Shown: piece by piece, positions 1 through 11,043 of the stretch
Numbering within the stretch: the first letter of the stretch is position 1
How the letters are laid out: each line of letters opens with the position of its first letter
Source of the DNA: Dama dama
Taxonomy: Eukaryota; Chordata; Mammalia; Artiodactyla; Cervidae
DNA length: 64,000 nt
Assembly: GCF_033118175.1 (NCBI RefSeq)
Contig: NC_083699.1
Location: 48,829,001 to 48,893,000 of the forward strand
Direction: 5' to 3'
Translations under genes and position numbers: made by a program
The notes under the pieces: generated by a model
What the model saw: only the letters and a program-made list of their open reading frames with translations
What the model was told of the DNA's origin: nothing
Database searches by the model: none

Positions 1-359
1 ATTTAGTAATTTATAGAGCTAATTTACTAATTTTTAGAAATGCAAGCCATTTGGACAATTATTTCAGAATCACCTGGAGCTTATAAACACACACATATGC
101 ATTCACATACACTCTCTATGTTGTCCCCTCCTTCTAAAGGTCTGCAGTCTCAGAAGATCTACTCCTTTTCCTCTTTCTATCTCCTCTTCCTCTCTAATCC
201 ATCCCCAGTTGAGAAGTATTGCAGTAACCATAGCCACGTTGCTACTGTTACTGGTAGATAGGAATGTGGTCTGGGCAGACAGGTAAGTTACATTTGTTTG
301 TGCTAGACACTGTGAGGCTTTACTTTTCATTTAATTTTCAAAATTACTCCCAAAAGACA

Positions 360-480
360 TAAAAGACATACAGAGATAAGGAAGCAGAGGCTCTGAGAGA
401 AGTGATTTGGCCAAAGTCACACAGTGGTGACATGGCTGGGATTTGGGCCCAGGTCCTCCTGGCTTTAACTCAGTACAGCT
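360..480 (-). mobile_element. MIR relic
   Basis: GAAGCAGAGGCTCTGAGAGA, GGCCAAAGTCACACAGTGG and GGGATTTGGGCCCAGG are the inverted MIR core. Confidence 0.7.
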
Positions 481-1408
481 TCATACCCTGCCCCCCCAAC
501 CAAAAAAAAAGAGATTGAAAATAGTCTTGTAAATTGTAAAATACTATACTTAAATATTTTTTGTTTTATTAAGATTTAAGTTGTTATTTTAAGAAGAAAA
601 GAGCTCTGAATAATGTGTTGATTTATCAATAACTTTTTCACCATAAAAATATCTATACAGATAGTGTGCAGAAATGACAAAAAGCCTCATCAGCCTTATT
701 TTTGACTCTACATTTTGGTTGGAGAGTAAATTGTGCCAGTTGCCCTACCCCGAGGGATAGTGGAAACAAGCACTACCAAGGTTGCAAATCTTTTCCAGTT
801 TTAAACATCACTAATTTTAACATTCTTTAAATTATGTTGTAAACTCTTACTCTCTTGTTTTTGTTTCTGTGAGTCCTCATCCTCTTCCTTTCCAGTGTCT
901 GGTTAGAAGTTTCCTTTCTTTTTGTACTTTTTCCTTATAAGGAAGAGTGTTTTTTTTTTGTTTGTTTGTTTTTAAGTATTGTCAGTTTTATTTAAAGTAG
1001 TTTAGAATATGAAACATGAGGGAGGACTGCAATCTTCAAGAGAGTAGTAATTAGTCCTGGCGAGGAAGTAGCAAGGGAATGGAGGTAAAAATGCTGCTTT
1101 TTTTAGGCTGGAAGATTCCATTGAGTTGGCAGTTAACAGCATTTGCTCAGAGAACCGCTGCCTGAGGGATTCAGAGTGTCTTTCTTTTGTAGGGACGGTT
1201 CTTTAGGCCTCTGAGTGCTCCTGGGGCTAAGAGTGCTTGAGCAACTGTTGCTTGAAAAATGCCTGTACACTATTAGTTCCTTCACAGGTTGGTAGCAGAA
1301 AGCTGAGTGGAGGAGTCCAGAAGTGAGTGGAGGAAGGTTTGAGACATTTGTGGTAAAGATAACATGAAAAAGGAAATGTATAGGCAGAGTTATAGAATTT
1401 GTCAGTTT

Positions 1409-1622
1409 AGGGCTTCCCTGGTAGCTCAGCTGGTAATGAATCTGCCTGCAGTGCTGTAGACCCCTTAATTCCTGAGGTGGGAAGATTCCCTGGAGGAGGG
1501 CATGGCAGCCGCCTCCAGTATTCTTGCCTGGAGAATCCCCATGGATAGAGGAGCCTGGTGGGCTACCGTCAAGGAGGTCACAAAGAGTCGGACACGACTG
1601 AGTGACTAAGCACACACAACAC
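1409..1622 (+). mobile_element. Bov-tA SINE
   Basis: The tRNA-derived head AGGGCTTCCCTGGTAGCTCA is followed by the BovB-derived body (CAAAGAGTCGGACACGACTG). Short open frames on either strand here are SINE translations, not genes. Confidence 0.9.
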
Positions 1623-1768
1623 AGCAGATTATTAAATAATTCTCAATAATTGCTTTCTTCACTTTCTACTTCAGCAGCTCTCAGTTATTTTTTGAAGGCA
1701 ACTTATGGTGCAGAATAAATTTTACATCATACTCAGTACACATGTACTTGTATACATAAGCATTGTTT

Positions 1769-1961
1769 CAACTCAGTCATGGCTGACTCTGACCCTGTGG
1801 ACTTTAGCCCACCAGGCTTCTGTGACCATGGAATTTCCCAGACAGGAATGCTGGAGTGGGTTGCCATTTCCTTCTACAAGGGATCATCCAATCCAGGAAT
1901 TGAACCTATGTCTCCTGCATTGCAGGTGGATTCTTTACCGCTGAACCACCAGGGAAGCCCC
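1769..1961 (-). mobile_element. Bov-tA SINE
   Basis: Inverted copy: CTCAGTCATGGCTGACTCTG to ACCACCAGGGAAGCCC. Confidence 0.88.
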
Positions 1962-2084
1962 ATATTTACCATGAGGAATAAGATATTTGCATTTATTATC
2001 TATTTTTTATTAAAAAATTTTTTTTTGATGTGGAGTATTTTTAAAGTCTTTACTGAATTTGTTACAGTATTACTTGTTTTATGT

Positions 2085-2192
2085 TTTTTGGCCACAAAGC
2101 TTGTAGGATCTTAGCTTCCTGACCAGGGATTGAATCTGTGCCCCCTGCATTGAACGGCAAATTCTGAAAGACTGGACCACCAGGGAAGCCCC
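2085..2192 (-). mobile_element. CHR-2-type tRNA SINE
   Basis: GGCCACAAAGCTTGTAGGATC, CTGACCAGGGATTGAATC and GGACCACCAGGGAAGCCCC in minus orientation. Confidence 0.75.
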
Positions 2193-2616
2193 TACATTTA
2201 TTATCTTAACTGACTCTATTTTTAGCTGATTTTTTTCTGTTATAGTTTATGCTTTCTTATTTTGGTTTCTGTTTTTGGATTTTCCTTTGTGGACCATAGT
2301 TTCTTTGGTTTTATCCTCTATAATGATTTTGAAGGCATGTCTTTTTTTTTCTTCCCCAAGACATAATTGAGACAGATATTATTTATGTAAATGTAATGGC
2401 CATTAAATTTTTTAAAGTAATTTATAGAAATGATCTCAAATTTATAAGCAAATACAGTACAAAGAATTGTTTCCCTTGAAATATTTGAGAATAAACTGTA
2501 ATTTATCTCATCCCCAGAACATTTAGTATATATTTCAAGGGCAAAAAAGGACATTCTGTATAATCACAGAGCTGCTATCAAAAGCATTGATAAATTATTT
2601 TATCTAATCCTCAGAC

Positions 2617-2985
2617 TTCATATAAGTTTTGCCAGTTGTACCAATAGTGTTCTTCACAACAAAATAATTCTGTCCAGACTCAAGTATTACATTTAGTTGC
2701 ATTGTCTCTTTAGTCTCCTCCAATCTGAAAGTGTTTCTTGGTCTTTGCTTTCATGACTTTGGCCTTTTTGTATATTAGCAACCAGTTATTTTTGTAGAAT
2801 GCCCTTCAGTTTGGGTTTGCCTGATGTTTTCTTGTGGTTAAATTCAGGTTATGCTTCTTTGGCAGAAATTGCCACTAATGTGATGCTGTGTTCTTCTAAT
2901 TGCTTCTTACCAGCTTGCACATGATTCAGGTTTGATCACTTTCTCTGCCAGTCTTCTCCAGTATAAAGTTTCTGTGATTAACTTT
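2617..2985. mobile_element. Old LINE-like relic
   Basis: TAGAATGCCCTTCAGTTTGG and GCCTGATGTTTTCTTGTGG resemble an ancient mammalian interspersed repeat, probably L1 3' sequence. The family is uncertain. Confidence 0.35.
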
Positions 2986-2989
2986 GTGG

Positions 2990-3321
2990 GGACATACTTT
3001 TTTTTTTGCCTTCCTGTTTTATTGAGGTCTAATTGGCATACAGAACTATATATGTTTAAGGTGTACAGTATAAAGATTGGACTTACATTCATCATGAAAT
3101 GAATGTCCATCATCTCATATAGAAACAAAATTAAGAAATAGAAAAAAATACATTTTTTTTCTTGTGATGAGAATGTTTAAGGTTTACTCTCAACAATTCT
3201 TATAAATAACATACATCAGTGTTAATTTATCATGTTGTACATTAATTCCCTAGTACTCTTTATAACTTTGTACCTTTTGATTCTTTCATCCAGTTTCTTT
3301 TTTCCCCATCCCCTGCCTCTG
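2990..3321 (-). mobile_element. Old L1 3' region, left part (interrupted by BovB)
   Basis: TTTTATTGAGGTCTAATTGG, GTACATTAATTCCC and CCCATCCCCTGCCTCTG follow the inverted 3' end of L1 elements. The continuation TCTGGTAACTACAAATCTG is found after the BovB at 4979-5000. Confidence 0.55.
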
Positions 3322-3913
3322 CTTTCTGCTTTATTGACTATGCCAAAGCCTTTGACTGTGTGGATCACAATAAACTGTGGAAAATTCTGAAAGAGATGGG
3401 AATACCAGACCACCTGACCTGCCTCTTGAGAAACCTGTATGCAGGTCGGGAAGCAACAGTTAGAACTGGACATGGAACAATAGACTGGTTCCAAATACGA
3501 AAAGGAGTACATCAAGGCTGTATATTGTCACCCTGCTTATTTAACTTATATGCAGAGCACATCATGAGAAACACTGGGCTGGAGGAAGCACAGGCTGGAA
3601 TCAAGATTGCTGGGAGAAATATCAATAATCTCAGATATGCAGATAACACCACCCTTATGGCAGAAAGTGAAGAAGAACTAAAGAGCCTCTTGATGAAAGT
3701 GAAGGAGGAGAGTGAAAAAGTTGGCTTTAAGCTCAACATTCAGAAAACTAATATCATGGAATCTGATCCCATCACTTCATGGCAGATAGATGGGGAAACA
3801 GTGGAAACAGTGGCTGACTTTATTTTTCTGGGCTCCAAAATCACTGCAGATGGTGACTGCAGCTGTGAAATTAAAAGACACTTGCTCCTTGGAAGGAAAG
3901 TTATGACCAACCT

Positions 3914-4207
3914 GCTGCTGCTGCTGTCACTTCAGTCGTGTCCGACTCTGTGTGACCCCATAGTCGGCAGCCCAACAGCCCCCCCCCCCCCCCCCCCCCC
4001 CCCCCGCCCAGTCCCCAGGAATCTTGGGGCAAGAACACTGGAGTGGGTTGCCATTTCCTTCTCCAATGCATGAAAGTGAAAATGAAACTGAAGTCGCTCA
4101 GTCGTGTCCAACTCTTAGCGACCCCATGGACTGCAGCCTACCAGGCTCCTCTGTCCATGGGATTTTCCAGGCAAGAGTACTGGAGTGGGTCGCCATTGCC
4201 TCCTCCG
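3914..4207 (-). mobile_element. Bov-A2 SINE nested in BovB, with 12-bp TSD
   Basis: A dimeric Bov-A unit in minus orientation: CTGCTGCTGCTG then CGTGTCCGACTCTGTG, and a second unit with TCGTGTCCAACTCTTAGC. TATGACCAACCT is duplicated exactly at 3902-3913 and 4208-4219. A 27-C homopolymer (3979-4005) sits where the family normally has a short C-rich stretch. Confidence 0.92.
3979..4005. repeat. 27-C homopolymer
   Basis: An uninterrupted run of 27 C within the Bov-A2 at 3914. It may be a true expansion or an assembly artefact. Confidence 0.9.
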
Positions 4208-4338
4208 TATGACCAACCTAGACAGCATATTAAAAAGCAGAGACATTACTTTGTCAACAAAGGTGCGACTAGTCAAGGCTATGGTTTTTCCAGTAGTCAT
4301 GTGTGGATGTGAGAATTGGACTATAAAGAAAGCTGAGC

Positions 4339-4582
4339 GCCCTTCTGTGGTCCACGGTGTTGGTCCCTCGCTCTTCCTGCCTCCCTCTCTGCTTCCTTCT
4401 GCAGCCCCGCCTTGGGTTTTCTTTTGATACCAGTTTATAGCCTTTTTTATAAAAGCCTTTGATTTTTTGTAATGGGCGGAGCCCAGCCCCACCCCACGTC
4501 TCCCTCCGCCCTGCCAGGGGCCCCACAGAAATCGATAACGTTTTGCCACTTGAAACAATAAAGTTTTTTGGAAAAAAAAAAA
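4339..4582 (+). pseudogene. 5'-truncated retrocopy of a cellular mRNA 3' UTR (source not recognised)
   Basis: This 244-bp insert splits a BovB. It ends with CAATAAAGTTTTTTGG and a poly(A) run, the hallmark of a reverse-transcribed polyadenylated mRNA. AAAGCTGAGC occurs on both sides (4329-4338 and 4583-4592) as the TSD. The insert is GC-richer than its surroundings (GGGCGGAGCCCAGCCCC) and has no coding similarity I can name, so it looks like only the 3' UTR. Confidence 0.8.
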
Positions 4583-5173
4583 AAAGCTGAGCACCGAAAA
4601 ATTGAATCTTTTGAACTGCAGTGTTGGAGAAGACTCTTGAGAGTCCCTTGGACTGCAAGGAGATCCAGCCAGTCCATCCTAAGAGATCAGTCCTGGGTGT
4701 TCATTGGTAGGACTGATGTTGAAGCTGAAACTCCAGTACTTTGGCCACCTGATGGAAAGAGCTGACTGGTTGGAAAAGACCCTGATGTTGGTAAACATTG
4801 AGGGCAGGAGGAGAAGGGGATGACAGAGGATGAGATGGTTGGATGGCATCACCAACTCAATGGACATGAGTTTGGGTGGACTCCGGGAGTTGGTGATGGA
4901 CAGGGAGGCCTGGCGTGCTGTGGTTCATGGGGTCACAAAGAGTCGGACACAATTGAGTGACAACTGAACTGAACTGTCTCTGGTAACTACAAATCTGATC
5001 TCGTTTTGTGAAGACATACTTTGAAATTACAAAAATACCTTGTTCCTTATCAAAGTTTCTATTTGTCTTTTTCATTATGGACTCATGGGTTTTATTTTTT
5101 AAACTTTATTAATATATGATTTATACACCATAAAATTCACTCTGTAAGTATATAAATTCAGTAATTTGTAGTA

Positions 5174-5366
5174 AGGGCTTCACTGGTGCCTCAGTTGGTA
5201 TTCCTGCAATGCAGAAGACCTGGGTTTGATCCATGGGTCAGGAAGATCCCTTGGAGAAGGAAATGGCAACCCACTCTAGTATTCTTGCCTGGAGAATTTC
5301 ATGGACAAAGGAGCCTGGCAGGCTACAGTCCATGGGGGTCTCAGAGTTGGATTTGCAGAATTGCAC
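5174..5366 (+). mobile_element. Bov-tA SINE inserted in L1
   Basis: AGGGCTTCACTGGTGCCTCA head, GGAGAAGGAAATGGCAACCC body. Confidence 0.88.
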
Positions 5367-5924
5367 CACCATCACTACAACCCAGTTTTGGAACTTTTCT
5401 GATTTTTTTTTTTTTATTATTATTATTACTGAATAACATTCGGTTGTATGGATGTATCACTTTTTGTTTATTCACCATTTGATGCAAGTTGGGTTATTTT
5501 CAGCTTTTATATTATGAATATTATTGCTGTGATGAATATTCAGGTTTAAGTCTTTGCGTGGATGTATGTTTACATTTCTCTTGAGTTAAATTTGTAGCAG
5601 TGTAATTGCTGAGTTATATGGTAAGTTTTAACTTTTTGTTATAAGAAACTGCCACTGTTTTCCAGAGTGGCTGTACCATTTAACATTACCACCAGCAATT
5701 ATGAGGCTCACTTTTCTCCACATCCCTGCCAGCACTTGGCAGTGTCTGTCTTTCTGATTATAACCATTCTAGTGGATGTGAAGTGGTTTTAATTTGCATT
5801 TTTTTAATGACTGATGGTGCTGAACATCTTTTCATGTGCTTATTTCCATTTGCATATCTTTTTTGGTGAAATTCTATTCAGATCTTTTGCTTATTAAAAT
5901 TGGGTGGTTTTTCTTTTTATTGAG

Positions 5925-6130
5925 AGTGCTTCCCACATAGCTTAGTGGTAGAGAATCTGCCTGCCAGTGCAGGAGATACAGGTTTGATCCCTGGGTTGGG
6001 AAGATCCTCTGGAGTAGGAAATGGCAACCTGCTCCAGTCATCTTGCCTGGAAAATTCCATGGACAGAGGAGCCTGGTGGGCTATAGTCCGTGGGGTCGCA
6101 GAGTCGGACATAACTGAGCACATAAGCACA
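5925..6130 (+). mobile_element. Bov-tA SINE inserted in L1
   Basis: GTGCTTCCCACATAGCTTAG head, CAGAGTCGGACATAACTGAG end. Confidence 0.88.
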
Positions 6131-6352
6131 TGTTGTTCAGTTATTCTGGATATTTTGTTTTAATCAAATAATGAGATTTGCAGATATTTCCCTTGGGCTG
6201 TGGCTTTTTACTTTTTCTTGATGATATCTTTGAAAGTTTAGCAGTCGTTTTTAATTTTGATGAAGACTAGGAAATCAGGTGGTTTTTTTTTTTCCTTTGT
6301 GCTTATCTAAGAACGCTTTGCTTATCCCAGGATCATGTTTTCTTTGTCTTTT

Positions 6353-6470
6353 TTTGAGCTTACCCCAGGTGGCTTAGGAGATCTTAGTTCTCTGACCAGG
6401 GATGGAACCTGGCTCCTTGGTGGTGAAAGCATATGAATCCTAATCACTGGACTGCCAGGGAATTCCCCAG
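6353..6470 (-). mobile_element. CHR-2-type tRNA SINE
   Basis: GATCTTAGTTCTCTGACCAG and GGACTGCCAGGGAATTCCCC, minus orientation. Confidence 0.7.
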
Positions 6471-7572
6471 GTTTTGCTTTTACATCTGCGTATGTAAGCC
6501 ATTTTGAGTTAATTTCTGTGTACAATGTGAGTAAAGGGTCTAGTTTTGGAGTTTTTTCCTTGGTCTGTGGCTACTCAGTTGCCCCTGCACTATATGTTGA
6601 AAAGACTCTCCCTGTTGAATTCTCTGGGTGTGTTTATTAAAATCATTTGACCTTAAATGTAAGGGTTTATTTCTGAATTCTCAATTCTGTTCCATTGATC
6701 CATTGATGTCTATGTCTATCCTGCCAGTGCCCCCACTGTCTTGATTAGTTTAGCTTTTTAATAAATTTTGAAATGAGATAGTATAGATCCTGCAACTTGT
6801 TATTTATCAAAACTATTTTGGCTATTCTAGGTTCTTTGTATTTCCATATAAATTGTAGGAACAGAGCATCAGTTTCTTTAAAAAAAAAAAAAAAAACCAC
6901 CGCAAAAATCCCTTCTGGATAAAGTTATCTTTAAAGGAACAGTGTGTTAGTATTTTTATAATATTTCAAGCATTCTATATGCATGGAGCTCCTTTGTCAT
7001 TTGGACTTTATATTATTGTGAAATCTAGGGCAAATCTGGTCTTTATTCTTTGGCAGTGATTGTGCTTTTTATTTTCCTGCCTTAATCTTTTTAGGATTTT
7101 TTTCCTTTATGCTGAAGATGTTTAATTTTCTAATTTATTATACATGGACCACATGCCTTTCAATTTGGAGCTGTAGAAATATTTTCAATCCAGAAAGAAT
7201 TTTTGTTGGTTTCTTTTTTTTTTATATTGGTGATCATTATTTCTGTTCTGTTTCTTCCAATTTCTTCCTTAAGAAGTATTATTTAAGCATTGGTTCTTAG
7301 TTTTCCTTTTTTAAAAAATGATCTTTCATCATTTTCTCTTTTTTGAATGGTGAGAATTCCTCAGGCAAACTCAACCACTGAACTCTGCACTTTGAACCAC
7401 TGAACTCACGCACTTTGTCTCAGTTATCTCCCATTCCTAATGACTGATATTGTATATACTTAGTAATCATTCAGTTATTGAATTAATAGTTTCTTATCAT
7501 TCCTTTTATCACTGTTACTTGTCTTATGCTTGCTTTTACTGTTTCACTGTTTGCAGCATTATTTCCTCATTT

Positions 7573-7878
7573 ATGGCTGCACTGGATTTTCATTGCGGGC
7601 ATGGGCTTTCTTCTAGTTGCGACAAGCAGGTGCTGTTCTCTTCTTGTGGTTCTCAGGCTTCTCACTGCTGTGGTTTCTCTTGTTGCAGAGCACAGGCTTT
7701 AGGGCACATGGGTTTCAGTAGTTGCAATTTGAGGGCTCTAGAGTGCGGGCTCAGTAGTTGTGGCAAATAGGCCCAGTTGCCCCACAGCATGTAGAATCTT
7801 CTTGGACCAAGGATCGAACCCGTGTCCTCTGCATTGGCAGATGGATTCTTATCCACTGAGCCACCAGGGAAGTCCTTG
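7573..7878 (-). mobile_element. CHR-1-type tRNA SINE
   Basis: Its long body has GGCTCAGTAGTTGTGGC-type units, ending ACTGAGCCACCAGGGAAGTC. Confidence 0.78.
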
Positions 7879-7910
7879 CAATATTTTAAAACTTATAGTA
7901 GATTGATTTT

Positions 7911-8125
7911 GGGGCTTGCCTGGTGGCTTAGATGGTTAAGAATCTGCCTGCAATGCAGGAGACCTAGGTTTGATCCCTGGGTTGGGAAGTTCATTGGAGA
8001 AAGGAATGACACCCCACTCTAATATTCTTGCCTGGAATATTCCGTGGACGGAGGAGTCTGGTGGGCTATAGTCCATAGGTTCGCAGAATTGGACATGACT
8101 GAAGTGACTTGGCACACATGCACAC
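7911..8125 (+). mobile_element. Bov-tA SINE with near-perfect TSD
   Basis: Head GGGGCTTGCCTGGTGGCTTA. AGATTGATTTT (7900-7910) and AGATTGACTTT (8126-8136) flank it. Confidence 0.9.
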
Positions 8126-8375
8126 AGATTGACTTTTGCTCATTGACTCGGAAATAAAAAATTTCATCAGCCTTTTATTTTTCATCAGCCTTTTAAACAT
8201 GTCCATCTTTTATATATATTTGGTCTTAAGTCAGGTGGGAAGTAGTGATTCACATATCGAGCATCTACATTTGGGATGTTATTCTTTGAATGTAAGTATA
8301 GGATACGAGTGTAGCATCATTCTTTAATGATATTCTTTACTCTGATGAGAAGTCCACTTTTAATACATCTAAAAC

Positions 8376-8430
8376 ATTGTGTTTCACCAATACAACATTG
8401 TAAATCAACGTTACTTCAATTTAAAAGTAA
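8376..8430 (+). mobile_element. L1 3' terminus fragment
   Basis: ACAACATTGTAAATCAACGT followed by TACTTCAATTTAAAAG matches the end of the element seen at 9819 and 40767. Confidence 0.4.
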
Positions 8431-9489
8431 ATACATAAAATATTATCTCTCTCTTTAAAACACACTCCTAGTCTCATCTTCCAGTCATCAAGTTTATCCA
8501 TTTCTAAATCTTTTTAATGTGTCCTTTTAACATTAGTTATGCTATTCATGGCACTGTTTGTACTTTAGTATGACAGTATTAGCAATTTTATATCATCTAC
8601 CAATCTCTGCTGATATTTTTATGTGCCTGTCTTTAGTTTTTATGATAGTTGATTTTATACTTTTATTTTTCCCTTCTGTGTAATTATTTGGATGGCATAA
8701 TGGGGTAAATTTTATGATTAATGTGCACTATCTTTTTGGTGGGAAATAATTTGTTTTATCAGTTTCTGATTCTAGAATTCAGAGAATTTTTCAGTGAAGT
8801 ACTTGGTAGATAAATCAGTGCTTGGCTGTAGGCCAAAACTTTTTATATGTATAATCTCAACCAGTGAGGACTTCATAATCCTGATGTTGAGTGGTTTATG
8901 CTTATGTAATTTCTTGAGCTTTCTTTCAGTTGAATGATTTTTCTCTATCTTGTTTTCTCTTTTACTACATGAACATAAAACTTAAAAATTTGTCTTGTTT
9001 GGCAACAGAGTAGTTTTGTTTTGGGTTCATTTTTAGTTCTCTGTCCTTTATTTTCTTTTAGCATCTTTACCTCCTCCATTATTCTTTAGAGCTTTTGGGG
9101 TACTTTCTAAGCATGTCATCTTCATTCATCACTGATTTAATTTTGTGTATTGTCACATAGCTTATTCTGTCTTCATAGCATACAGATTTAATTTTCTGTG
9201 TAAAGTATCATCATGGATTTTTATTACATACCGCTTTTTCTTTTAACTTGTTGGTATATCCATCTTTTTACTTATATCTCTTCTTCACAAACCACCCCCG
9301 GTTGTAGTGCAATATAATGCTTTTTAATTAAAACCCACCTCTGAACTTTGAAAGTTCAGGGAGAAAGGGAGAAAAAAAAAGCAAGGGAACAAAAAGAAAA
9401 GAACAGCAGTTATCGCATGGCCTCACTGTGTCTTTCTTGTTTAAACTTGGAGATAGTTTGGGTGTATTCAAGACCCTCCTTCAGTGGCA

Positions 9490-9706
9490 GGACTTCGCTG
9501 GTGACTCAGACAGTAAAGCGTCTGCCTACAATGCGGGAGACCCAGGTTTGATCCCTGGGTTGGGAAGATCCTCTGGAGAAGGAAATGGCAACCCACTCCA
9601 GTACTCTTGCTTGGAAAATCCCGTGGATGGAGGAGCACAGTAGGCTACAGTCCATGGGGTTGCAAAGAGTTGGGCAGGACTGAATGACTTCACTTTCATT
9701 TTCTTT
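9490..9706 (+). mobile_element. Bov-tA SINE with 11-bp TSD
   Basis: Head GGACTTCGCTGGTGACTCA. CTTCAGTGGCA is duplicated exactly at 9479-9489 and 9707-9717. Confidence 0.92.
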
Positions 9707-9818
9707 CTTCAGTGGCACAAAGAGCCTGTGAACCACCAGTGATGTTGTTTGATACAGACCTGGGGATGATCTAGCAGGAAAAGAAAGAAGTTTCCTGTTC
9801 TTAAAACCTACTATCTCA

Positions 9819-10014
9819 GATAGACAGGGTCCTGTGTATAGCACAGGGAACTCTGTTCATTATCTTGTAATAAACTATAATCACAAATAAAATGAAAAAG
9901 AATATATATTAAAGAATATCTTTGCTGTATACCAGGAATTAAAACAACATTGTAAATCAACTATACTTCAGTAAAAAATGAATAAATCAATAAAAACAAT
10001 ATTTACAAAAAAGA
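9819..10014 (+). mobile_element. Short L1 3' end with 16-bp TSD
   Basis: It contains TGTATAGCACAGGGAACTC, TATCTTGTAATAAACTATAA and AACATTGTAAATCAACTAT and ends in an A-rich tail. AAAACCTACTATCTCA (9803-9818) and AAAACCTGCTATCTCA (10015-10030) differ at one base. Confidence 0.8.
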
Positions 10015-10310
10015 AAAACCTGCTATCTCACAGTGGAGCCTGTTAACCACTGCCAAAACGTTTAGGCAAATTTATGCTCAAATGTATGATGGCTCCTTCT
10101 TTTTAAAAAAATTTAAAATTCAGCTTTAATTTTTAAAGCTGAAAGCTGAAAATTTCACCTTTTGTCATACAGCATTTTATATTTGATTTGACTGGTAAAA
10201 TAAAAAGATGTCAGTATTGAGGACCATTCATCTTGTAAACAGTGTTTTTAAGTTTTTTCTTATATATTTCTATATAGATTTATTCTTGGTCATTTAAGTG
10301 ATAGGTATGC

Positions 10311-10639
10311 TTTTTTTTTTTCATTTATTTTTATTCGTTGGAGGCTAATTACTTTACAATATTGTAGTGGTTTTTGCCATACATTGACATGAATCAGCCA
10401 TGGATTTACATGTGTTCCCCATCCCGATCCCCCCTCCCGCCTCCCTCTCCATCCCATCCCTCTGGGTCTTCCCAGTGCACCAGCCCTGAGCACCCGTCTC
10501 ATGCATCCAGTCTGGGCTGGTGATCTGTTTCACCCTTGATAGTATACTTGTTTCAATGCTGTTCTCTCTGAACATCCCACCCTCGCCTTCTCCCACAGAG
10601 TCTAAAAGTCTGTTCTGTACATCTGTGTCTCTTTTTCTG
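10311..10639 (-). mobile_element. Bovine L1 3' UTR insertion, minus orientation, with TSD
   Basis: Poly(T), then TTAGTTGGAGG-like sequence (here TTCGTTGGAGGCTAATTAC), CCATCCCGATCCCCCCTCCC and CACCAGCCCTGAGCACC: the inverted 3' UTR of ruminant L1. TAGGTATGC flanks it at 10302-10310 and 10640-10648. Confidence 0.88.
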
Positions 10640-10921
10640 TAGGTATGCTTTTTATTTTAATATTTTTCTCCTATAATCATGCCTACATTTTAATAATTAA
10701 ATCTATGGCACTTGCTAAAATAGCTTCTGGAAAAGTTTAATGTGCTACATGCTGATAAAAAGAGGCGTATCATTTGCTGATGTCATTTAGTAACCACTAG
10801 TAATGCAAGAGACAAAAAAAAAAGTAACCTGAGATATGTACTAATAATGGATTTGATTATAATAGCTGGGGTTTTTTTCAGTATCATTTAAAAAGTTTTT
10901 TGTTGTTCTATTTTTATTCAG

Positions 10922-11043
10922 ATGACAGAAAGTAATTTTTCGTTGAAGAAGATAGAAATTAGTGTTTCAGAAGCAGAAAAGCGAACCGGAAGAAATGCCA
11001 TGAACATGCAGGAAACATATACTGCTTACCTCATTGAAACAAG
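10922..11043 (+). CDS. SNX4: SNX4 exon 2
   Basis: The acceptor TTTTTATTCAG precedes ATGACAGAAAG and the donor is AG|GTGAGTG. It encodes window residues 1-40 plus two bases of Arg41, starting MTESNFSLKK and containing IEISVSEAEKRTGRNAMNM. This is the start of the PX domain. The exon begins in phase 0 with an ATG that is expected to be internal. Confidence 0.95.

Larger units (their letters stand above)
3322..4974 (+). mobile_element. BovB (RTE) LINE, 5'-truncated, with two nested insertions
   Basis: The translation begins FIDYAKAFDCVDHNKLWKIL and continues through the RT core (GCILSPCLFNLYAEHIM, then LRYADN, where the catalytic YADD has become YADN). It keeps EEELKSLLMKVKEESEKVG and ends in the BovB 3' terminus ACTGAACTGAACTG. 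A Bov-A2 (3914-4207) and an mRNA retrocopy (4339-4582) interrupt it. TGCCTCTG (3314-3321) and TGTCTCTG (4975-4982) are the likely TSD in a surrounding L1. It is non-functional: truncated, interrupted and mutated at the catalytic site. Confidence 0.9.
5095..6960 (-). mobile_element. Old L1 fragment, minus orientation, with SINE insertions
   Basis: It has inverted L1 ORF2/3'-UTR landmarks in order: AAACTTTATTAATATATG, ACCATAAAATTCAC, CCAGAGTGGCTGTACC, CTGCCAGCACTTGGCAGTG, GTTCCATTGATCCATTGATG. SINEs at 5174, 5925 and 6353 interrupt it. Confidence 0.7.
1..10921 (+). other. SNX4: SNX4 intron 1 (3' part)
   Basis: Exon 1, which should be GC-rich and encode about 47 residues, is not here; no CpG-island-like stretch exists in this interval. 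The content is almost all transposon-derived: a MIR near 360-480, Bov-tA and CHR SINEs, old L1 fragments, a BovB with nested insertions (3322-4974), and bovine L1 3' ends. I see nothing else between about 500 and 1400 or between 8450 and 9480 beyond AT-rich sequence. Confidence 0.85.

Noticed and set aside
1409..1500. tRNA-like heads of SINEs as tRNA genes
   Set aside because: They are decayed tRNA-derived SINE heads without an intact cloverleaf and are followed by SINE bodies.
3360..4073. 237-codon open frame with reverse-transcriptase similarity, as a possible gene
   Set aside because: It is the BovB LINE, 5'-truncated, with YADD changed to YADN and its 3' part running into an inserted SINE.
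1..10921. SNX4 exon 1 or promoter within the window
   Set aside because: There is no GC-rich segment encoding the proline- and glutamate-rich N-terminus and no CpG island in this interval.
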